From JBCDBL01 sp039183635 (GTDB taxonomy: Bacteria > Pseudomonadota > Alphaproteobacteria > Caulobacterales > Parvularculaceae): a stretch of 14,971 nucleotides of DNA. A program made the translations under genes and the position numbers. This document shows, one piece after another, positions 14,489 to 14,971 of the stretch (its first letter is position 1; every line of letters starts with the position of its first letter). The notes beneath the pieces are model-generated. The model was given only the letters and a program-made list of their open reading frames with translations, ran no database searches and was not told where the DNA came from. The stretch covers positions 1 through 14,971 of the forward strand of contig JBCDBL010000109.1 in assembly GCA_039183635.1 (NCBI GenBank), given 5' to 3'.

Positions 14489-14777
14489 ATCATTGGGAAA
14501 ACAAGTACGCCCAAGCATGAGTGCCGCGCCTCCACCCTGCCATGTCGAACGATGCTTATGTTTGGCGAACCCAAAAGAGCGGCGCCTCCAGTTCCGCCGG
14601 AGCCCCGTTAACATCGCATACCGCCGAGAAATCGCCAAAATTTTGAAATTGCTCCTGTAAACTCTTGCATTCACTTCAAAATAAAAGTGATTACTCACTT
14701 ACATCACAGAACACTTGATGCTGTATTGCGCCGTTTAAGCGGCGATACCTCCCCAGCCCCCTTCCGTGCGGCCGCAT

Positions 14778-14805
14778 TTGCACAACGCTTCATTTGAATT
14801 ATATT
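14778..14805 (+). promoter_or_regulatory. probable promoter of the FMN-riboswitch transcript
   Basis: TTGCAC (14778-14783) and TATATT (14800-14805) are separated by 16 bases, matching 4/6 and 5/6 of the sigma-70-type consensus. Transcription would begin around 14812, about 25 bases before the riboswitch. The surrounding sequence is AT-rich compared with the window. Confidence 0.4.
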
Positions 14806-14835
14806 AGACATACGAACTGAGGTTCGCAGATTATA

Positions 14836-14971
14836 GGATCTTCGGGGCAGGGTGAGGCGCGGCTTGCGTCAATTCCCGACCGGCGGTGATCTAAAATCGC
14901 CCGAAAGGCGCTTTTGGTAAGCCCGCGACCCCTCTGGGCCCGCTTTCCAACATGTGGGAAGTCCCTTGGGG
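14836..14971 (+). promoter_or_regulatory. FMN riboswitch (RFN element), 3' end beyond window
   Basis: The conserved RFN core is present in order: GGATCTTCGGGGCAGGGTG (14836-14854), a variable stem, AATTCCCGACCGGCGGT (14871-14887), a variable stem, then AAGCCCGCGACC (14919-14930). This is the hallmark of the FMN-binding aptamer that represses riboflavin biosynthesis or transport genes when FMN is plentiful. The last conserved part (GATCCGGTG...CCGGAGCC-type bases) is not reached before the window ends, so the expression platform cannot be judged. The orientation predicts a plus-strand target gene such as ribB, ribD, ribE or a riboflavin importer immediately to the right. Confidence 0.92.

Larger units (their letters stand above)
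13905..14835. other. gene-poor, repeat-rich stretch before the FMN riboswitch
   Basis: No intact gene is convincing in these roughly 930 bases. The long plus-strand open frame from 14037 to 14660 is Arg/Pro-rich and runs through GC-rich hairpins, so I treat it as spurious. Content: an 18-base palindrome (13913-13930); a CCTCCA/TGGAGG hairpin (13947-13965); GC-rich intergenic hairpins (14049-14269); a start-less open frame (14273-14488); a near-palindrome related to the first (14685-14700); a CGCCG/CGGCG hairpin (14729-14744); then a probable promoter. Confidence 0.6.

Noticed and set aside
14037..14660. 207-codon plus-strand open frame across the right-hand repeat region
   Set aside because: The translation is dominated by Arg, Pro and Ser, runs through several GC-rich hairpins, has no ribosome site and no recognisable domain. 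It is best explained as a stop-poor repeat.

Overview
This GC-rich window reads as ordinary chromosome from an alphaproteobacterium. The gene families present and their codon use suggest this, and so do the intergenic palindromes of the 'CGTCATCCCAGCGAAAGCTGGGATG' and 'CCTCCCCCGC...GCGGGGGAGG' types, which are common in that class. I cannot place it to genus. A marine Parvularculales/Hyphomonadales-like host would fit, but that is a guess.

Layout, left to right. Bases 1-1185 hold the 3' part of a YifB/ComM-type AAA+ ATPase gene, cut by the window edge. Then come a soluble PAS hybrid histidine kinase with two receiver domains (1465-3375) and an AmpG-like muropeptide permease (3471-4838). A 670-base gene-free stretch (4839-5508) is packed with palindromic repeats, including one copy of a 165-base MITE-like element. 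A TylF-type O-methyltransferase gene lies on the minus strand (5509-6249). A small HIG1 membrane protein and a PduO-type cob(I)alamin adenosyltransferase form a plus-strand pair (6570-7399). They converge on an msrA-mmcQ/yjbR minus-strand operon with a 4-base GTGA overlap (7403-8403). nrdB (8623-9663) is divergent from msrA and carries a good NrdR-box match over its likely promoter. A patatin-like phospholipase gene and an overlapping degenerate-receiver gene run on the minus strand (11363 down to 9671). A DUF2905 membrane protein is also on the minus strand (11442-11642). A 73-residue unknown protein and AMP nucleosidase follow on the plus strand (11767-13474).

From about 13475 to the end I see no intact gene. 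This stretch holds a truncated SRPBCC reading frame, the second copy of the MITE-like element, GC-rich intergenic hairpin repeats and a start-less open frame. An 18-base palindrome recurs in inverted form at its far side. At the right edge is the beginning of an FMN riboswitch (RFN element) with a plausible promoter. It predicts a riboflavin biosynthesis or transport gene just beyond the window.

The genes are mostly unrelated housekeeping functions: cell-wall recycling, cobalamin adenosylation, oxidative repair, dNTP synthesis, purine salvage and signalling. I found no defence island, prophage, CRISPR array or convincing novel multi-gene system. The items most worth a second look are the two-copy MITE-like element, the perfect 20-bp-stem hairpin at 5113-5155, the patatin/pseudo-receiver pair with its forced TTG start, and the repeat-rich decayed region next to the FMN riboswitch.
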